The notes: generated by a model from the sequence alone, not told the origin. DNA of 64,000 nt from Bacteroidota bacterium (GCA_018266735.1 JAFDZT010000001.1:248001-312000), one strand, 5' to 3'. Counted from the first letter of the stretch, positions 9,574 to 19,883 are shown. Numbers and translations are program-made.

Positions 9574-10404
9574 ATGATCTGCCCCGTTTGCTCATCAGAC
9601 ACCCTTGTTGCGAACCACATCGGAACCACTCCGGTGTTGCGTTGTGGAACGTGCAGCGTGGTCGTCATCGCGCCATCGGCACGACGTATCAATGCCGACG
9701 CGTATTATAGCGATGAATACACCCTCACGCAGACGTCTCGAACGTCCACGGAGCGACATCGGTTGTTTCGACTTCCGGAGTACTACCGTCTCCTGCACGA
9801 GATCGGCTCGCTACGTCCGGCACCGGGAACATGGCTTGATGTGGGTTGCGACCATGGCTTCTTCCTTGATGAGGTTCGGCGGGCCGGCTACAAGGTCGAA
9901 GGTGTGGAGCTGGCCTCGAAGGCCAGGGCTTACGGTCAACAGATCGGACTCACCATCCATGCTTCGGTCGAGGAAGTACAGAACACGTTCGATGTGATCA
10001 CCATGTGGCATGTCTTGGAACACATCACGGAACCTCGTGTCATGATCGAGGATCTTGTCGGACGTCTGCGCCCGGGTGGCATTCTAACGATCCGCGTCCC
10101 CGATGCGGGATCGTTCTGGAGTCGACTGCTCGGACATCGATGGATCTGGTTCCAGCCGAGCGTCCATCCGATCCACTTCACCCAGAAGAGTATCAGCATC
10201 CTGTTGGAACAGGCCGGTCTCGACGTGGTCACCGTTCGATCGCAACACCCGAACTCGCTGCTGACCCGTAAGACCTATCACGTTGCCAATGCCGTGTTCG
10301 CACGAACCATGCACCTGCCCCGTCCTTCTCTCCGAGATCACGTGGCACGTTTGTATCAGGACATCACCGGCGTGGAGATCATGGCCATCGCTCGAAAGAA
10401 ATGA
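9574..10404 (+). CDS. Class I SAM-dependent methyltransferase with N-terminal zinc ribbon
   Basis: 276 residues. The N-terminus has two Cys pairs (CPVCSS and CGTC, residues 3-6 and 25-28) that look like a zinc ribbon. The Rossmann core follows: motif I LDVGCDHGFFLDE near residue 88, VEGVEL at about 110, and WHVLEHITEP near 148, the signature of Methyltransf_23/UbiE-like small-molecule enzymes. This architecture is common among methyltransferases in polysaccharide or glycolipid biosynthesis, but the substrate cannot be read from sequence. It overlaps the downstream transglycosylase gene by the four bases ATGA, indicating translational coupling and perhaps a cell-envelope role. Confidence 0.85.
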   Translation: MICPVCSSDTLVANHIGTTPVLRCGTCSVVVIAPSARRINADAYYSDEYTLTQTSRTSTERHRLFRLPEYYRLLHEIGSLRPAPGTWLDVGCDHGFFLDEVRRAGYKVEGVELASKARAYGQQIGLTIHASVEEVQNTFDVITMWHVLEHITEPRVMIEDLVGRLRPGGILTIRVPDAGSFWSRLLGHRWIWFQPSVHPIHFTQKSISILLEQAGLDVVTVRSQHPNSLLTRKTYHVANAVFARTMHLPRPSLRDHVARLYQDITGVEIMAIARKK

Positions 10405-11330
10405 AGATCTGGCTCACCATAGCAGCAGGTTGTATGATGACCATTGCCGGTATCGGTGTGGTCATGTACATGCCACAGGATGACATCAAGCCGGGTCCAA
10501 AGACCAACGTGATCGACACCACAGCGACCACATCGATGCAACGCGCGGCTGCCATTGCCGTGAGCAAAGGCGTAGACACGATGTTCATCCGTCGCATCCT
10601 CTCCGTTCCGCAGACGGGCTTCGATTCGCAGTGTGTGCGCATCAATGTGACCAACTATGCCAAGAAGACGGATTATTCGTTGAACGTCAACGAGATGTCG
10701 GTCAAGAGCGTGCGCACCTTCATCGCCGACCATGATTCGCTGCTGCTCGCTTGTGAGGAACGCTACAACGTCCCCAAAGAAGTGATCGCCAGCATTCTTT
10801 GGATCGAGACGAAGTTCGGTCGCGTTCTCGGCAAACACCACCTGCCCAGCGTCTATCTCAGCGTCATGCTCAGCGCCGAACCGGAATTCATCGAGAAGAA
10901 CCTCGAGGCCGTGCGTACAGGGGCCGATGTCGACTCGGCGCGCATCGATAGTGTACGTCGCCTGATCGCCACACGTGCGCATCGCAAGGTGAATTGGGCA
11001 GCCGAGCAGCTCAAGGCACTCGACAAGATCGATCGTAACGGAACGTTGGATGTGGCCGCACTCTATGGCTCGTGGGCCGGTGCCTTCGGGATGACGCAGT
11101 TCATCCCGTCGTCCTACCTGCAATGGGCCGCGGACGGCGACGGAGACGGATCGATCGACCTGTACACGTTGAGCGATGCTGTGTACAGCGTGGCCAACTA
11201 CTTGCGCACGAATGGATGGGGGCCTTCGTCCGAGCAACAGCGAAAAGCCATCTACCACTACAACAACAGCAACGACTACGTTGATGCTGTTCTCAAACTC
11301 GCCGATCGGGCCGAGCTACCGGGACGTTAG
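10401..11330 (+). CDS. MltB-like lytic murein transglycosylase
   Basis: 309 residues with an N-terminal hydrophobic segment (residues 1-25) acting as signal or membrane anchor. The SLT_2/MltB-type catalytic region includes ASILWIETKFGRVLG near residue 130, where the Glu of WIET is the expected catalytic acid, then GSWAGAFGMTQFIPSSYLQW near 220 and DGDGDGSIDLY, followed by SVANYLRTNGW. These enzymes cleave peptidoglycan between MurNAc and GlcNAc forming 1,6-anhydroMurNAc. The start overlaps the stop of the upstream methyltransferase (ATGA). The 3' end overlaps the pepF stop region by four bases in convergent orientation. No peptidoglycan-binding domain is visible. Confidence 0.87.
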   Translation: MKIWLTIAAGCMMTIAGIGVVMYMPQDDIKPGPKTNVIDTTATTSMQRAAAIAVSKGVDTMFIRRILSVPQTGFDSQCVRINVTNYAKKTDYSLNVNEMSVKSVRTFIADHDSLLLACEERYNVPKEVIASILWIETKFGRVLGKHHLPSVYLSVMLSAEPEFIEKNLEAVRTGADVDSARIDSVRRLIATRAHRKVNWAAEQLKALDKIDRNGTLDVAALYGSWAGAFGMTQFIPSSYLQWAADGDGDGSIDLYTLSDAVYSVANYLRTNGWGPSSEQQRKAIYHYNNSNDYVDAVLKLADRAELPGR

Positions 11331-13117
11331 GACGCGAGCGACTCCGCCTCGGCGAGCAACCGTTCGATGGCATTGAGACCGATATTCCAGAACGACGGAT
11401 CGTTGATATCGATGCCCAGCGGAGCAAGCAATTCTTCGGGACGCTTCGAGCCACCCGACGAAAGCAATGCGATGTACTTCTCCGGGAAGTCGGCTCCGTC
11501 TTGCAAGTAGATCTCGTACAGTGCCAGTACCAGCAACTCACCGAATGCATACGCATACACATATCCCGGTGTATGCATGAAGTGCGAGATGTAGGACCAC
11601 CAGTAGCGATACCCGTCGGTGAAGGTCACCGAACCACGGAAGGCAACAGCCTGAGTCTCCATCCAGATCTCGTTCAAGTGCTCGACACTTAGTTCACCAC
11701 GTGTGCGACGCGCCGTGTGCATAGCGTCTTCGAAGCGGTTGAGCGATACTTGACGGAAGACCGTCGATGTGATGTCGTCGATCTTCTCCATGATCAAGCT
11801 CAGTCGCTCTTCCTTCGTCGTGGTTTTCTCGAGCAACGAACGGAACACGAGCATTTCACCAAAGACCGATGCCGTCTCGGCGATCGTCAAAGGCGTGTCG
11901 GCGCCGAGCATGCCATGTGGACGGGAGAGATACTGATGGATGCCATGACCGAGTTCATGGGCCACGACCTGGACATCACGGTTCGTTCCGAGATAGTTCA
12001 GAAACACATAGGGGTGGGCTGAGGGCACCGTTCCGGCACTGTACGCCCCGCCATTCTTGCCCGGCTGTACGGGTGCATGGATCCATGGACGTTCGAAGAA
12101 CATCGAGGCGATCTCTCCGGCCTTCGGATGGAACGTGGTGTAGGCATTCACAACGATCTCTTTCGCCTCGTCCCACGAGACGAATGACGGCACCTTCGAT
12201 ACGGGTGCGTACCGATCGTAGTCGTACATCACGTCTACGCCAAGCAGCTTCTTCTTCAGTTTGTAGTAGCGCTCGACCAGGTCGAAGCGACCGACCACGC
12301 TGTCGATCAAGGTTTGCACGGTCGCATCACCGACCTCATTCGCAAGATTTCTCGATGAGATCCACGTCGGATACTTCCGAAGAGTATCGTTCATTAAGCA
12401 GTCTGCTATCACGGTGTTATAGATAAAGGCCTGCGTCTTCGCACCGGCCTTCAATCCTGCACTGAAGACCTCTGCGGCTTCTTTGCGAATGTTCCGATCG
12501 CCATCGTGCAACAGCTTGAGAATGGCCGCTTCGGTATACTCCGTGCCACGCAAGGTGAACACCTGTGCGTTCTGCAATTCATCGTGCAACCGCACCCATG
12601 CGAAACGAGATGTAAGCGATCGCTCACTCAAGACCTGCTCGATCTCTTCGGAGAGGATGTGCGGTTTGTAATCAGCCGTGGACTCGATCCAATGCTTGTA
12701 GCGTGCGAGCAGTGGTGAGGCAGCAAGGGCGGCAAGGCGATCGTCCGAGAGAGAGCACATCTCCACCGACACCCACACCAACCAATGCCATGCGCGCGAA
12801 CTCGTTTCGCGAATCAGCTGCAGCAGCGCGCCGTTCGTGGGTTCTTCCGTGTTCGTCGACCACTGCAGATGAGCGAACGAGCCCATCTTGTCGAGGATCT
12901 CGAGCAAGGTCTCGTATTCCGACATCATCGTAGCGAACTCTTCGACGTTCGTCGTAGCGAGCGTTCCCTTCCATGTGCTGCGGAATGCACTCGTCCGATC
13001 GACAATGGTATCAAGGTCGTGTTGAAGCGCTGTAGATGGGGCTGCCGGATAAAGATCTGAAAGGTCCCAAATGACGTTTTCAGCACCCGTGCGACGTGTT
13101 TCTGGTGTCGTTGACAT
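11327..13117 (-). CDS. pepF: Oligoendopeptidase F-like M3 zinc metallopeptidase
   Basis: 596 residues, the usual size for M3B oligoendopeptidase F. The zinc motif HELGH sits in VVAHELGHGIHQYLSRP near residue 375-390, with the third ligand expected in TIAETASVFGEM about 25 residues later. The N-terminal helical domain and the C-terminal GELLVLALYEIY region fit the family. No signal peptide, so a cytoplasmic peptidase that cleaves short peptides, probably in peptide turnover. Start taken at MSTTPETRRTG. Symbol given for the family; precise substrate range is not deducible. Confidence 0.9.
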   Translation of the reverse strand: MSTTPETRRTGAENVIWDLSDLYPAAPSTALQHDLDTIVDRTSAFRSTWKGTLATTNVEEFATMMSEYETLLEILDKMGSFAHLQWSTNTEEPTNGALLQLIRETSSRAWHWLVWVSVEMCSLSDDRLAALAASPLLARYKHWIESTADYKPHILSEEIEQVLSERSLTSRFAWVRLHDELQNAQVFTLRGTEYTEAAILKLLHDGDRNIRKEAAEVFSAGLKAGAKTQAFIYNTVIADCLMNDTLRKYPTWISSRNLANEVGDATVQTLIDSVVGRFDLVERYYKLKKKLLGVDVMYDYDRYAPVSKVPSFVSWDEAKEIVVNAYTTFHPKAGEIASMFFERPWIHAPVQPGKNGGAYSAGTVPSAHPYVFLNYLGTNRDVQVVAHELGHGIHQYLSRPHGMLGADTPLTIAETASVFGEMLVFRSLLEKTTTKEERLSLIMEKIDDITSTVFRQVSLNRFEDAMHTARRTRGELSVEHLNEIWMETQAVAFRGSVTFTDGYRYWWSYISHFMHTPGYVYAYAFGELLVLALYEIYLQDGADFPEKYIALLSSGGSKRPEELLAPLGIDINDPSFWNIGLNAIERLLAEAESLAS

Positions 13118-13165
13118 GTCTGTAGCTCATAGCTCGTAAATTGCCGCATACCACATGGGATCGGC

Positions 13166-14470
13166 ATGCAAGAACTGCGAAAGTACAGAAGAAATGTTCT
13201 CCAGCATCGGGACGTGCTGTGGAATCTCTTGATCGTTGGTTCAACGCTGTACGCTGCCCTTCGCATTCCCGCCGACATCGTGATCGGCGTCACGAACACC
13301 AATTGGTTGTTCGCCGCACACATCGGTCTTACCATCATCTTCGTCCTGGACCCGGTCTTTCACTATCTCGCTGCTCGTAAGAACGGAAATGGAGAGGTGC
13401 GCCAATACGTTCGTACGTGGTTGGCGGTCGACATCCTTGCCGCCCTTCCGCTGATCATCCCCTTGCCCGCATCGTCGTTGTTCCGACTGCTGACGTTGTT
13501 GAAGATCACACGAGTGACGGCATTCATCAATCAATGGCGTCGACAATTGCTGCGCGCCTCGAATTGGTTGCGTCTCGCCTATTTCGCCTACGGACTGATC
13601 GTGATCGTCCATATCACGGCATGCGGCTGGGTGTGGATCCGCGACGTGCCAAAGGGCATCGATCCGCGTGATGCCTATTTGAAGGCTGTGTATTGGAGCG
13701 TGACAACGTTGGCGACCGTTGGCTATGGTGATATCACGCCCGAGACCAACAACGAGATGATCTACGCCATCGTTGCCATGATGATGGGCTTCGTGCTCTA
13801 TGGATACTTGATCGGCAACATCGCCGGTCTGCTCAACAACTTCGACCCGATCAAACAAGAGCACGTGTCGAATCTTGATAAGCTGATGGCCTTCATGCGG
13901 TATCGACGACTCCCTTCGACCATGCAGCATCGTGTGTTGGATTACTACACCTACATGTGGCAGCAGGGCGTTGGACTTGACGAGACGGCCATGTTGAGCA
14001 GACTACCATCGGGCCTTCGCACTGAGGTGTCCCTCTACCTGAAACGCGATGTGATCGAACAGGTGCCCATCTTTCGCAATGCAAGTGAGGCGTTGAAGCG
14101 AGAGCTGGCCACTGCGTTGCATCCGATCGTCGTCACTCCCGGCGAGAACGTGTTCAGGATCGGCGACAGCGCTCGCAACATGTATTTCATCAGCAAAGGA
14201 AGGCTCGAAGTACTCGATGAGAACGAGCGAACCATCGGATACCTTCAAGAAGGGGAGTTCTTTGGCGAAATGGCGCTCCTCGCCAAACGTCGACGCATGG
14301 GAACGGTCAGAGCTGTTGACTACTGCGACCTCTACATCCTGGACTCCGCAATGTTCGATCATATCAACGAACACTACAAGGAGTTCAGCATTGAGCTACA
14401 AGTGATCGTCGAACAACGGCTGGCCGATCTCAAGAAGAACGATTTCAGTCGAACACTGCACGCCTCCTAG
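13166..14470 (+). CDS. Cyclic-nucleotide-binding-domain potassium channel
   Basis: 434 residues. The first 220 form an ion-channel domain with several membrane segments and the potassium selectivity filter TLATVGYGD in a pore loop at about residue 185-200. After a helical C-linker, residues about 290-415 form a cyclic nucleotide-binding domain (PGENVFRIGDSARNMYFISK, then FFGEMALLAKRRRMGTVRA). The phosphate-binding cassette GEMAL...RRRMGTVRA resembles classical cAMP/cGMP sites. It fits bacterial HCN/CNG-like channels gated by cyclic nucleotide. A canonical Arg-rich S4 is only weakly visible (region LLKITRVTAFINQWRRQLLR), so voltage gating is uncertain. It ends three bases before the convergent asnS stop. 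Confidence 0.88.
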   Translation: MQELRKYRRNVLQHRDVLWNLLIVGSTLYAALRIPADIVIGVTNTNWLFAAHIGLTIIFVLDPVFHYLAARKNGNGEVRQYVRTWLAVDILAALPLIIPLPASSLFRLLTLLKITRVTAFINQWRRQLLRASNWLRLAYFAYGLIVIVHITACGWVWIRDVPKGIDPRDAYLKAVYWSVTTLATVGYGDITPETNNEMIYAIVAMMMGFVLYGYLIGNIAGLLNNFDPIKQEHVSNLDKLMAFMRYRRLPSTMQHRVLDYYTYMWQQGVGLDETAMLSRLPSGLRTEVSLYLKRDVIEQVPIFRNASEALKRELATALHPIVVTPGENVFRIGDSARNMYFISKGRLEVLDENERTIGYLQEGEFFGEMALLAKRRRMGTVRAVDYCDLYILDSAMFDHINEHYKEFSIELQVIVEQRLADLKKNDFSRTLHAS

Positions 14471-14473
14471 ACC

Positions 14474-15826
14474 TTACGGCACGATGCGATAGATCATCCG
14501 TGGGAAGGGGATCACTTCGCGGATGTGCTCTGCACCGGTGATCCACTTCACGGTACGCTCCACACCAAGTCCGAAGCCGCTGTGGGGGACAGAACCGAAC
14601 TTGCGCAGGTCGAGATACCATTGAAACGCTTCTTGCGGCAGGTTCTCGTGAAGGATGCGCTCGAGAAGCTGATCGTGATCGTCTTCACGCTGTGATCCGC
14701 CGATGATCTCGCCGGCACCTTCGGGTGCAAGCATGTCCATGGCCAGCACCGTCTTCACGTTCTCGGGATCGCGCTTCATGTAGAAGGCCTTCACTTCGGT
14801 CGGATAGCGATGGATGATGCAGGGCTTGTCGAACTGTTGCATGATGGCCTCTTCCTGCGGCGCGCCAAAGTCTTCGCCCCATGGGAAGTCGATCTGGATC
14901 TCGGAACCATCTGCCTGCTTACGGTTGAGTTTGATCTCGTTCTTGTTCAACCACTCGACGGCTTCGGTGTACGACATGCGATAGAATGGTCTGCGTACGG
15001 CCTCGAGCTTCGAGATATCCCGTCCGAGTGTGGCGAGCTCACGCTGACAGGTCTTCAGCACGTACTGCACGATGTATTCCACGAGGTCTTCGGCCAGGTC
15101 CATGTCGTCGTTCAGATCGAAGTAGGCCATTTCGGGCTCCACCATCCAGAACTCCGTCAGGTGGCGTCGGGTCTTCGACTTCTCGGCACGGAATGTTGGC
15201 CCAAACGTATACACCTTGCCAAGCGCCATGGCACTTGCTTCGGCGTAGAGCTGACCTGATTGCGTAAGGTATGCCTTACCCAAGTCGAAGTACTCGGTTT
15301 CGAACAACGTCGACGTGCCCTCGCAGGCGTTCGGCGTGAAGATCGGAGAGTCCATCAGGCGGAATCCATTGCCATCGAAGAAGTCGCGAATGGCCTTGAC
15401 CACTGCGCTCCGAACACGCATGATGGCATGCTGACGTGCGCTGCGAAGCCACAGATGGCGGTGCTCCATGAGGAACTCCACACCATGTTCCTTTGGCGTG
15501 ATCGGATAGTCCTTCGACACCTGCCACACACGAACATCCGTTACATCAAGCTCTACACCTGTTGGCGAGCGCTGTTCGGAACGAACGGTGCCGGTAATGG
15601 ACACGGAAGATTCCTGTGACAACGAGCCGGCGGCCGCGGCGATCTCTTCCGACACGTTGGGCTTGAACAGCACACATTGCACGGTTCCGCTACCGTCGCG
15701 AAGCTTGATGAAGATCAGCTTGCCCTTTTCGGTCTTATCGTACACCCAACCATTGAGTGTTACGGTCTCGCCAATGTGTGATTCGAGGTCTTCGATGGCC
15801 ACGTAGCTCTTATAGCGCGATGTCAT
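14474..15826 (-). CDS. asnS: Asparaginyl-tRNA synthetase
   Basis: 450 residues, close to the family length. An N-terminal OB-fold anticodon-binding domain (residues about 10-110, [20 protein letters not shown]) precedes the class II catalytic core. Motif 2 is seen as [20 protein letters not shown] near residue 215-235 and motif 3 as [16 protein letters not shown] near 410-425. It charges tRNA-Asn with asparagine in the cytoplasm. The start at 15826 ([15 protein letters not shown]) fits homologues better than an upstream in-frame Met at 15871. Confidence 0.95.
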   Translation of the reverse strand: MTSRYKSYVAIEDLESHIGETVTLNGWVYDKTEKGKLIFIKLRDGSGTVQCVLFKPNVSEEIAAAAGSLSQESSVSITGTVRSEQRSPTGVELDVTDVRVWQVSKDYPITPKEHGVEFLMEHRHLWLRSARQHAIMRVRSAVVKAIRDFFDGNGFRLMDSPIFTPNACEGTSTLFETEYFDLGKAYLTQSGQLYAEASAMALGKVYTFGPTFRAEKSKTRRHLTEFWMVEPEMAYFDLNDDMDLAEDLVEYIVQYVLKTCQRELATLGRDISKLEAVRRPFYRMSYTEAVEWLNKNEIKLNRKQADGSEIQIDFPWGEDFGAPQEEAIMQQFDKPCIIHRYPTEVKAFYMKRDPENVKTVLAMDMLAPEGAGEIIGGSQREDDHDQLLERILHENLPQEAFQWYLDLRKFGSVPHSGFGLGVERTVKWITGAEHIREVIPFPRMIYRIVP

Positions 15827-15895
15827 GAGGGGTCGTTCGGTGTTGAATGGAAGGTGACAATTTACGGACAAAGGGCGGAAGGGCTCTACAAGGAG

Positions 15896-16621
15896 CTATA
15901 GGAGCACCACGCCCACACAGAAGCTCATGAAGAGATTCTGGACCGGATACTGGATCGTTCGAAACGAAGGGTCGAACACAGAAGTGAGTCCATAGGTGCA
16001 TCGACCGTCCACGAAGACGTCGCGCCAGAGTGACCATTGCACACCGGCTTGCAGACCAACATCCCACTTCTGCATCTTCTCGGTGAAGGTCATGTCCTTC
16101 TGCACCACTTCCGGTCGGATGCCCACCGTGCCAACACCCGTGGCATACGTCCCCGTCGACACGAGATACCCCACATACGGACCGCCCACCACGGACAGGT
16201 CTGAGGCTGCCGTCCAGTGCACCATGCACGGGATCTGCAGATAGCTGTTGCTGAACTGTCCTGTTGACAAGCCATTGAAGATGGTCTCGACCTCGAGGAT
16301 CGACTGCGAACCATCGGCTCCGGTGACCACGACGCGATCGATGTAGGGCTGATCGACAAGCGGCGCCGAGAACGTGGACGAATACTTCGTGTAGACGAGC
16401 TCCAGTGCAAGTCCCCACCGTTCCGACAGCGAATTACGCAACCACGCACCACCCACGAAGCCTGGAACCGGTAACCCCGAAGAGCCTTCGGGAATATGAC
16501 CGATGGGGATCGGAGAGCCAAGGGCCGCACCAACGCGCATTCCTGCCGTGAGTGACTGTGCACCGGCGCGCACGGTCAACAACAGGACAGCGATGACAAA
16601 GATCGTTGTCGCCGTCCTCAC
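15896..16621 (-). CDS. Outer-membrane beta-barrel protein (PorT-like)
   Basis: 241 residues starting with GTG: a signal peptide (ending at VRAGAQS near residue 23) is followed by alternating hydrophobic/hydrophilic strands, with GMRVGAALGSPIP, LRNSLSERWGLALELVYTKY and SYLQIPCMVHW. The order and spacing match the outer membrane beta-barrel / PorT-like family that is abundant in Bacteroidota, some members of which serve T9SS or gliding. No enzymatic motif. The GTG start overlaps the TGA of the upstream PCMD gene (GTGA), so the two genes are translationally coupled on the minus strand. Confidence 0.8.
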   Translation of the reverse strand: MRTATTIFVIAVLLLTVRAGAQSLTAGMRVGAALGSPIPIGHIPEGSSGLPVPGFVGGAWLRNSLSERWGLALELVYTKYSSTFSAPLVDQPYIDRVVVTGADGSQSILEVETIFNGLSTGQFSNSYLQIPCMVHWTAASDLSVVGGPYVGYLVSTGTYATGVGTVGIRPEVVQKDMTFTEKMQKWDVGLQAGVQWSLWRDVFVDGRCTYGLTSVFDPSFRTIQYPVQNLFMSFCVGVVLL

Positions 16622-17571
16622 GGATGAACGATCCGGATCTGCGTCTGTCGACGTGGCATACCTCGATCATCAACGCCGGTCACCGTGAAGACGAAGGCAC
16701 CGGTTGACATGTTCGCAACCGTTGCCTCTGCAGTCTGTGCGTACGAACGATCGAAGACAGTGCAACCGCGAAGATCGCTCACCACAACGCGTTCAATGGT
16801 TCCCGATGTAGTGGCAAGCTGCATGTCGTGTGCATTCGACACGATCGAACACCATGCCTCCTTGCCGCCTTCCCATCCATCGTGTACCGAAACGGCATCG
16901 TAGGAGAGCGAGACATCATCGATGAAGAGTATGGAGCCTTCGTCACCTTTGAAGCTACCGCCACCGGCACTCGATGAGAAGACCATGGCCATGGTGTCGG
17001 GCACACTGCCTTGTTCGAACACGGCGAAGGGGACGTTGAATTCCGTCCACGTGGCAACAGGCCCGTACAGCGTACGATACGCTTCCGCAATCAGCACGCG
17101 TTGTTTCGTAGTGTCGTTCCAGCGCCAGAGCCGCACGTAGAGCGATGCAGAGTCGTTCCCTGCCGGAGCATACTTGCACCAACCGCGAAACGAAGTGGGC
17201 ATGGCGGTAAACGGTACACCAAGTCGTGCGCTCTCCACCGGCTTTGCAAGATTCAGTTTGAATGTGCCGGTGAACAATGAACCCGAGGCGATCTGTCCGA
17301 AGACCTTGCGCGTGGTGAGCTTTGCGGCATACGTACCTCGGTGTGCATCGGTGGTCTTCTCGAGGACGGGATCGGCACCGGCTGCTACGTGGATCACGCC
17401 ATTGCCGGACGACCACACGCCGCCCGACGGTTCTTCGTAGTCCTTATAGGTGCCCGAGCCCTTGACCAACGTCCACTCCTCGAAATCGGCATTCGGCACT
17501 TGTTGTGCTCGAAGGCCCACAGAGAACACGATGGCAATGCCAACAATGAACAGACGATCGATGATTTGCAT
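16618..17571 (-). CDS. PCMD-domain secreted protein with T9SS-like tail
   Basis: 317 residues. A signal peptide (MQIIDRLFIVGIAIVFSVGL, cleaved near RAQ) precedes QVPNADFEEWT, the standard opening of the 'putative carbohydrate metabolism domain' (PCMD). Family features follow: GGVWSSGNG, TTRKVFGQIASGSLFTG, GVPFTAMPTSFRGWCKYAPA and FIDDVSLSYD up to about residue 235. The last 75 residues (QLATTSGTIERVVVSDLRG and onwards) resemble a T9SS sorting-like beta sandwich. PCMD proteins are surface or periplasmic carbohydrate-related proteins of uncertain role. Start at 17571 gives the signal peptide. It is the first gene of a coupled pair with the barrel protein. Confidence 0.75.
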   Translation of the reverse strand: MQIIDRLFIVGIAIVFSVGLRAQQVPNADFEEWTLVKGSGTYKDYEEPSGGVWSSGNGVIHVAAGADPVLEKTTDAHRGTYAAKLTTRKVFGQIASGSLFTGTFKLNLAKPVESARLGVPFTAMPTSFRGWCKYAPAGNDSASLYVRLWRWNDTTKQRVLIAEAYRTLYGPVATWTEFNVPFAVFEQGSVPDTMAMVFSSSAGGGSFKGDEGSILFIDDVSLSYDAVSVHDGWEGGKEAWCSIVSNAHDMQLATTSGTIERVVVSDLRGCTVFDRSYAQTAEATVANMSTGAFVFTVTGVDDRGMPRRQTQIRIVHP

Positions 17572-17590
17572 GAGACTTCCTGCAGTGAGT

Positions 17591-17615
17591 TCGCAAAAAA
17601 TCGGGAATTTTGCGA
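17591..17615. promoter_or_regulatory. Inverted repeat TCGCAAAA-N9-TTTTGCGA between divergent genes
   Basis: Perfect eight-base arms separated by nine bases lie between the divergent PCMD and DUF971 genes, ending one base before the DUF971 ATG. It occupies the place where a ribosome-binding site would be. It may be an operator or an RNA hairpin acting on translation. No regulator gene adjoins it. Confidence 0.35.
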
Positions 17616-17616
17616 C

Positions 17617-17988
17617 ATGCACAGACCTACACAGCTCCTTCGTCGAAACATGGCCGTTCTGACATCCACATGGTCGGATGGATTTGCGTCGTCGATCCTC
17701 TTGCGCGATCTGCGCGACGCCTGTCCCTGCGCCTATTGCACGGGCGAGGAGATCCTTGGTCAGAAGGTCTTCGCCGGCATGAAGACCTTTGCTCCCGGCA
17801 TGAATGAATTGGTGAAGCTCACGCCCGTTGGCAACTATGGTGTGCAGGCGGCGTGGAAGGACGGACACGATTCCGGCATCTACACATGGGAGATGTTGCG
17901 AACGGTGTTCGAAGAGAAACAGCTTTCCGCCGAGCAGCTGACCCAGATCGACGCCGAACTCGCTTCGGCCAATGGAACCTCCCACTAA
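17617..17988 (+). CDS. DUF971 (GBBH-like N-terminal) protein
   Basis: 123 residues. The region [24 protein letters not shown] (residues about 18-42, quoted here in parts: [17 protein letters not shown]) is the DUF971 signature, with the DACPCAxC cluster that in related gamma-butyrobetaine hydroxylase N-terminal domains binds zinc. The C-terminus includes [20 protein letters not shown], the family's second conserved block. DUF971 is often a stand-alone domain or linked to Mrp/ApbC Fe-S proteins; the role here is unknown. The start is taken at 17617; a second Met at 17650 is possible and neither has a clear ribosome site. It is 20 bases upstream of hutU. Confidence 0.85.
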   Translation: MHRPTQLLRRNMAVLTSTWSDGFASSILLRDLRDACPCAYCTGEEILGQKVFAGMKTFAPGMNELVKLTPVGNYGVQAAWKDGHDSGIYTWEMLRTVFEEKQLSAEQLTQIDAELASANGTSH

Positions 17989-18008
17989 CGCATTTCGTTC
18001 TCGACCTC

Positions 18009-19679
18009 ATGGCTACAAGAATCGACCACCGTATCGTGCGTGCTCCGCGAGGCACCACACTTACCTGTAAGACCTGGCAGATCGAGGCCGCGTATCGGAT
18101 GATCCAGAACAATCTGGATCCCGAGAACGCCGAGAAACCGGAACAGCTCATCGTCTACGGAGGGCTTGGAAAGGCGGCAAGGAACTGGGAATCGTTCGAC
18201 GGCATTTTGCGCTGTCTGCGCGAGATGGATGCCGACGATACGCTCCTCGTTCAAAGCGGTAAGCCCGTGGGCGTTGTCAAGACGCACGACATGGCTCCTC
18301 GCGTCATCATCGCCAACTCCAACCTCGTGCCCAAGTGGGCAACGTGGGACGAGTTCCGCCGACTGGATGAGCTTGGGTTGATGATGTACGGACAGATGAC
18401 GGCCGGTTCCTGGATCTACATCGGAACGCAAGGCATCGTCCAGGGAACCTATGAGACCTTTGCCGAATGTGCACGTCAACACTTCGGCGGCACGCTCCAT
18501 GGTCGCTTCCTGCTCACGGCCGGACTCGGTGGGATGGGCGGCGCACAGCCACTTGCCGCCACCATTGCCGGTGCTGCTGCCTTGTGCATCGAGATCGATG
18601 AATCGCGCATCGACAAGCGCATCCATGATGGGTACTGCGATCGCAAGATGTCCGATCTGGACGAAGCGCTTGCCGTGATCCGCGAACATCAAGAACGGAA
18701 CGAGGCCATCTCGATCGGTCTTGTCGGCAATGCCGCCGAGATCTTGCCCGAACTGGTGCGACGGGGCATCACGCCCGATGTGGTCACCGACCAGACCTCG
18801 GCCCACGACCCGCTGAACGGCTACTATCCGGCGGGCTATTCGAAAGAAGCGGCCGACGTGTTGCGCCTTGCCGACCCTGCCACCTACCTTGAGCATGCGT
18901 ACGCCAGCATTGGTGCGCATGTGCAGGCGATGCTGGAGTTTCAACGCCGTGGTGCCGTCACCTTCGACTACGGCAACAACATTCGTGGCGTCGCACGTGA
19001 TCAGGCAGGCGTGGCCAACGCCTTCGATTTCCCCGGATTCGTGCCCGCCTTCGTACGAGAGCTGTTTTGTGACGGGAAGGGTCCGTTCCGCTGGGTGGCC
19101 TTGTCAGGCGATCCGGACGATATCCGCGTCACCGACGATGCCATCATGGAGCTCTTCCCCAATAACGACCACCTGCATATGTGGATCCGTGAAGCCCAGG
19201 CCCATATTGGCTATCAGGGACTTCCGGCACGCATCTGCTGGCTCGGTTATGGAGAACGTGCACTGGCCGGGAAACTATTTAACGACCTCGTACGTTCGGG
19301 GAAAGTACAGGCGCCCATCGTGATCGGACGGGATCATTTGGACTGTGGAAGCGTTGCTTCTCCCCATCGTGAAACCGAATCGATGAAAGATGGTTCTGAT
19401 GCAATTGCCGACTGGGTGTATTTGAATTTCGCCCTCAATGCCATCGGCGGTGCCACGTGGGTATCGCTCCATCATGGCGGCGGGGTGGGCATGGGACTCA
19501 GTTTGCACGCCGGTATGGTGGTCGTTGCCGACGGAACCGACCTTGCAGAACAGAAACTGGCACGCGTGTTGACTTACGATCCACTCATGGGTATCTTGCG
19601 TCACGCTGATGCCGGGTACGACAGGGCTATTCACAACTCGAGGAAATTTGGCATAGAAATACCACTACCTTCTTTGTAA
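18009..19679 (+). CDS. hutU: Urocanate hydratase (urocanase)
   Basis: 556 residues, the standard length. Hallmarks include the NAD+-binding [12 protein letters not shown] near residue 175-185, [10 protein letters not shown]-type loop (here [13 protein letters not shown]), and the catalytic region [19 protein letters not shown] near 440, whose Cys is the conserved active-site residue. It hydrates urocanate to 4-imidazolone-5-propionate, step two of histidine degradation, in the cytoplasm. Neither hutH nor hutI is in the window; a hutG-like gene lies 8 kb downstream on the other strand. DUF971 sits just upstream with a 20-base gap, so the two may share a promoter. Confidence 0.96.
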   Translation: MATRIDHRIVRAPRGTTLTCKTWQIEAAYRMIQNNLDPENAEKPEQLIVYGGLGKAARNWESFDGILRCLREMDADDTLLVQSGKPVGVVKTHDMAPRVIIANSNLVPKWATWDEFRRLDELGLMMYGQMTAGSWIYIGTQGIVQGTYETFAECARQHFGGTLHGRFLLTAGLGGMGGAQPLAATIAGAAALCIEIDESRIDKRIHDGYCDRKMSDLDEALAVIREHQERNEAISIGLVGNAAEILPELVRRGITPDVVTDQTSAHDPLNGYYPAGYSKEAADVLRLADPATYLEHAYASIGAHVQAMLEFQRRGAVTFDYGNNIRGVARDQAGVANAFDFPGFVPAFVRELFCDGKGPFRWVALSGDPDDIRVTDDAIMELFPNNDHLHMWIREAQAHIGYQGLPARICWLGYGERALAGKLFNDLVRSGKVQAPIVIGRDHLDCGSVASPHRETESMKDGSDAIADWVYLNFALNAIGGATWVSLHHGGGVGMGLSLHAGMVVVADGTDLAEQKLARVLTYDPLMGILRHADAGYDRAIHNSRKFGIEIPLPSL

Positions 19680-19883
19680 GTCGATCTCGAACAAACATCG
19701 GACAACATGGCATAACTGCTACGACATTCTAACATACACACTGTCAAAAGTCGTGTGTTTCTGTCAACATTTCGTAGCAGGAGCCTCATGCGAACCGATC
19801 AATTTCGTCGGCGTACTGGTCTGAACCCAGTCGCAGGAGTATATCGACAACAGCGTTTTTCACAGACAGAAGGTAGAGATTCT
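19680..19883. other. Longest intergenic stretch: hutU 3' end to sigma-factor start
   Basis: About 204 bases with no gene. It contains an imperfect inverted repeat around ACACAC...GTGTGT (near 19736-19760) and is more AT-rich than its surroundings, fitting a terminator for hutU and a promoter for the sigma-factor gene. I cannot name specific promoter boxes with confidence. An in-frame upstream Met (19755) extends the sigma reading frame into this stretch but the extension is not family-like. Confidence 0.4.
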
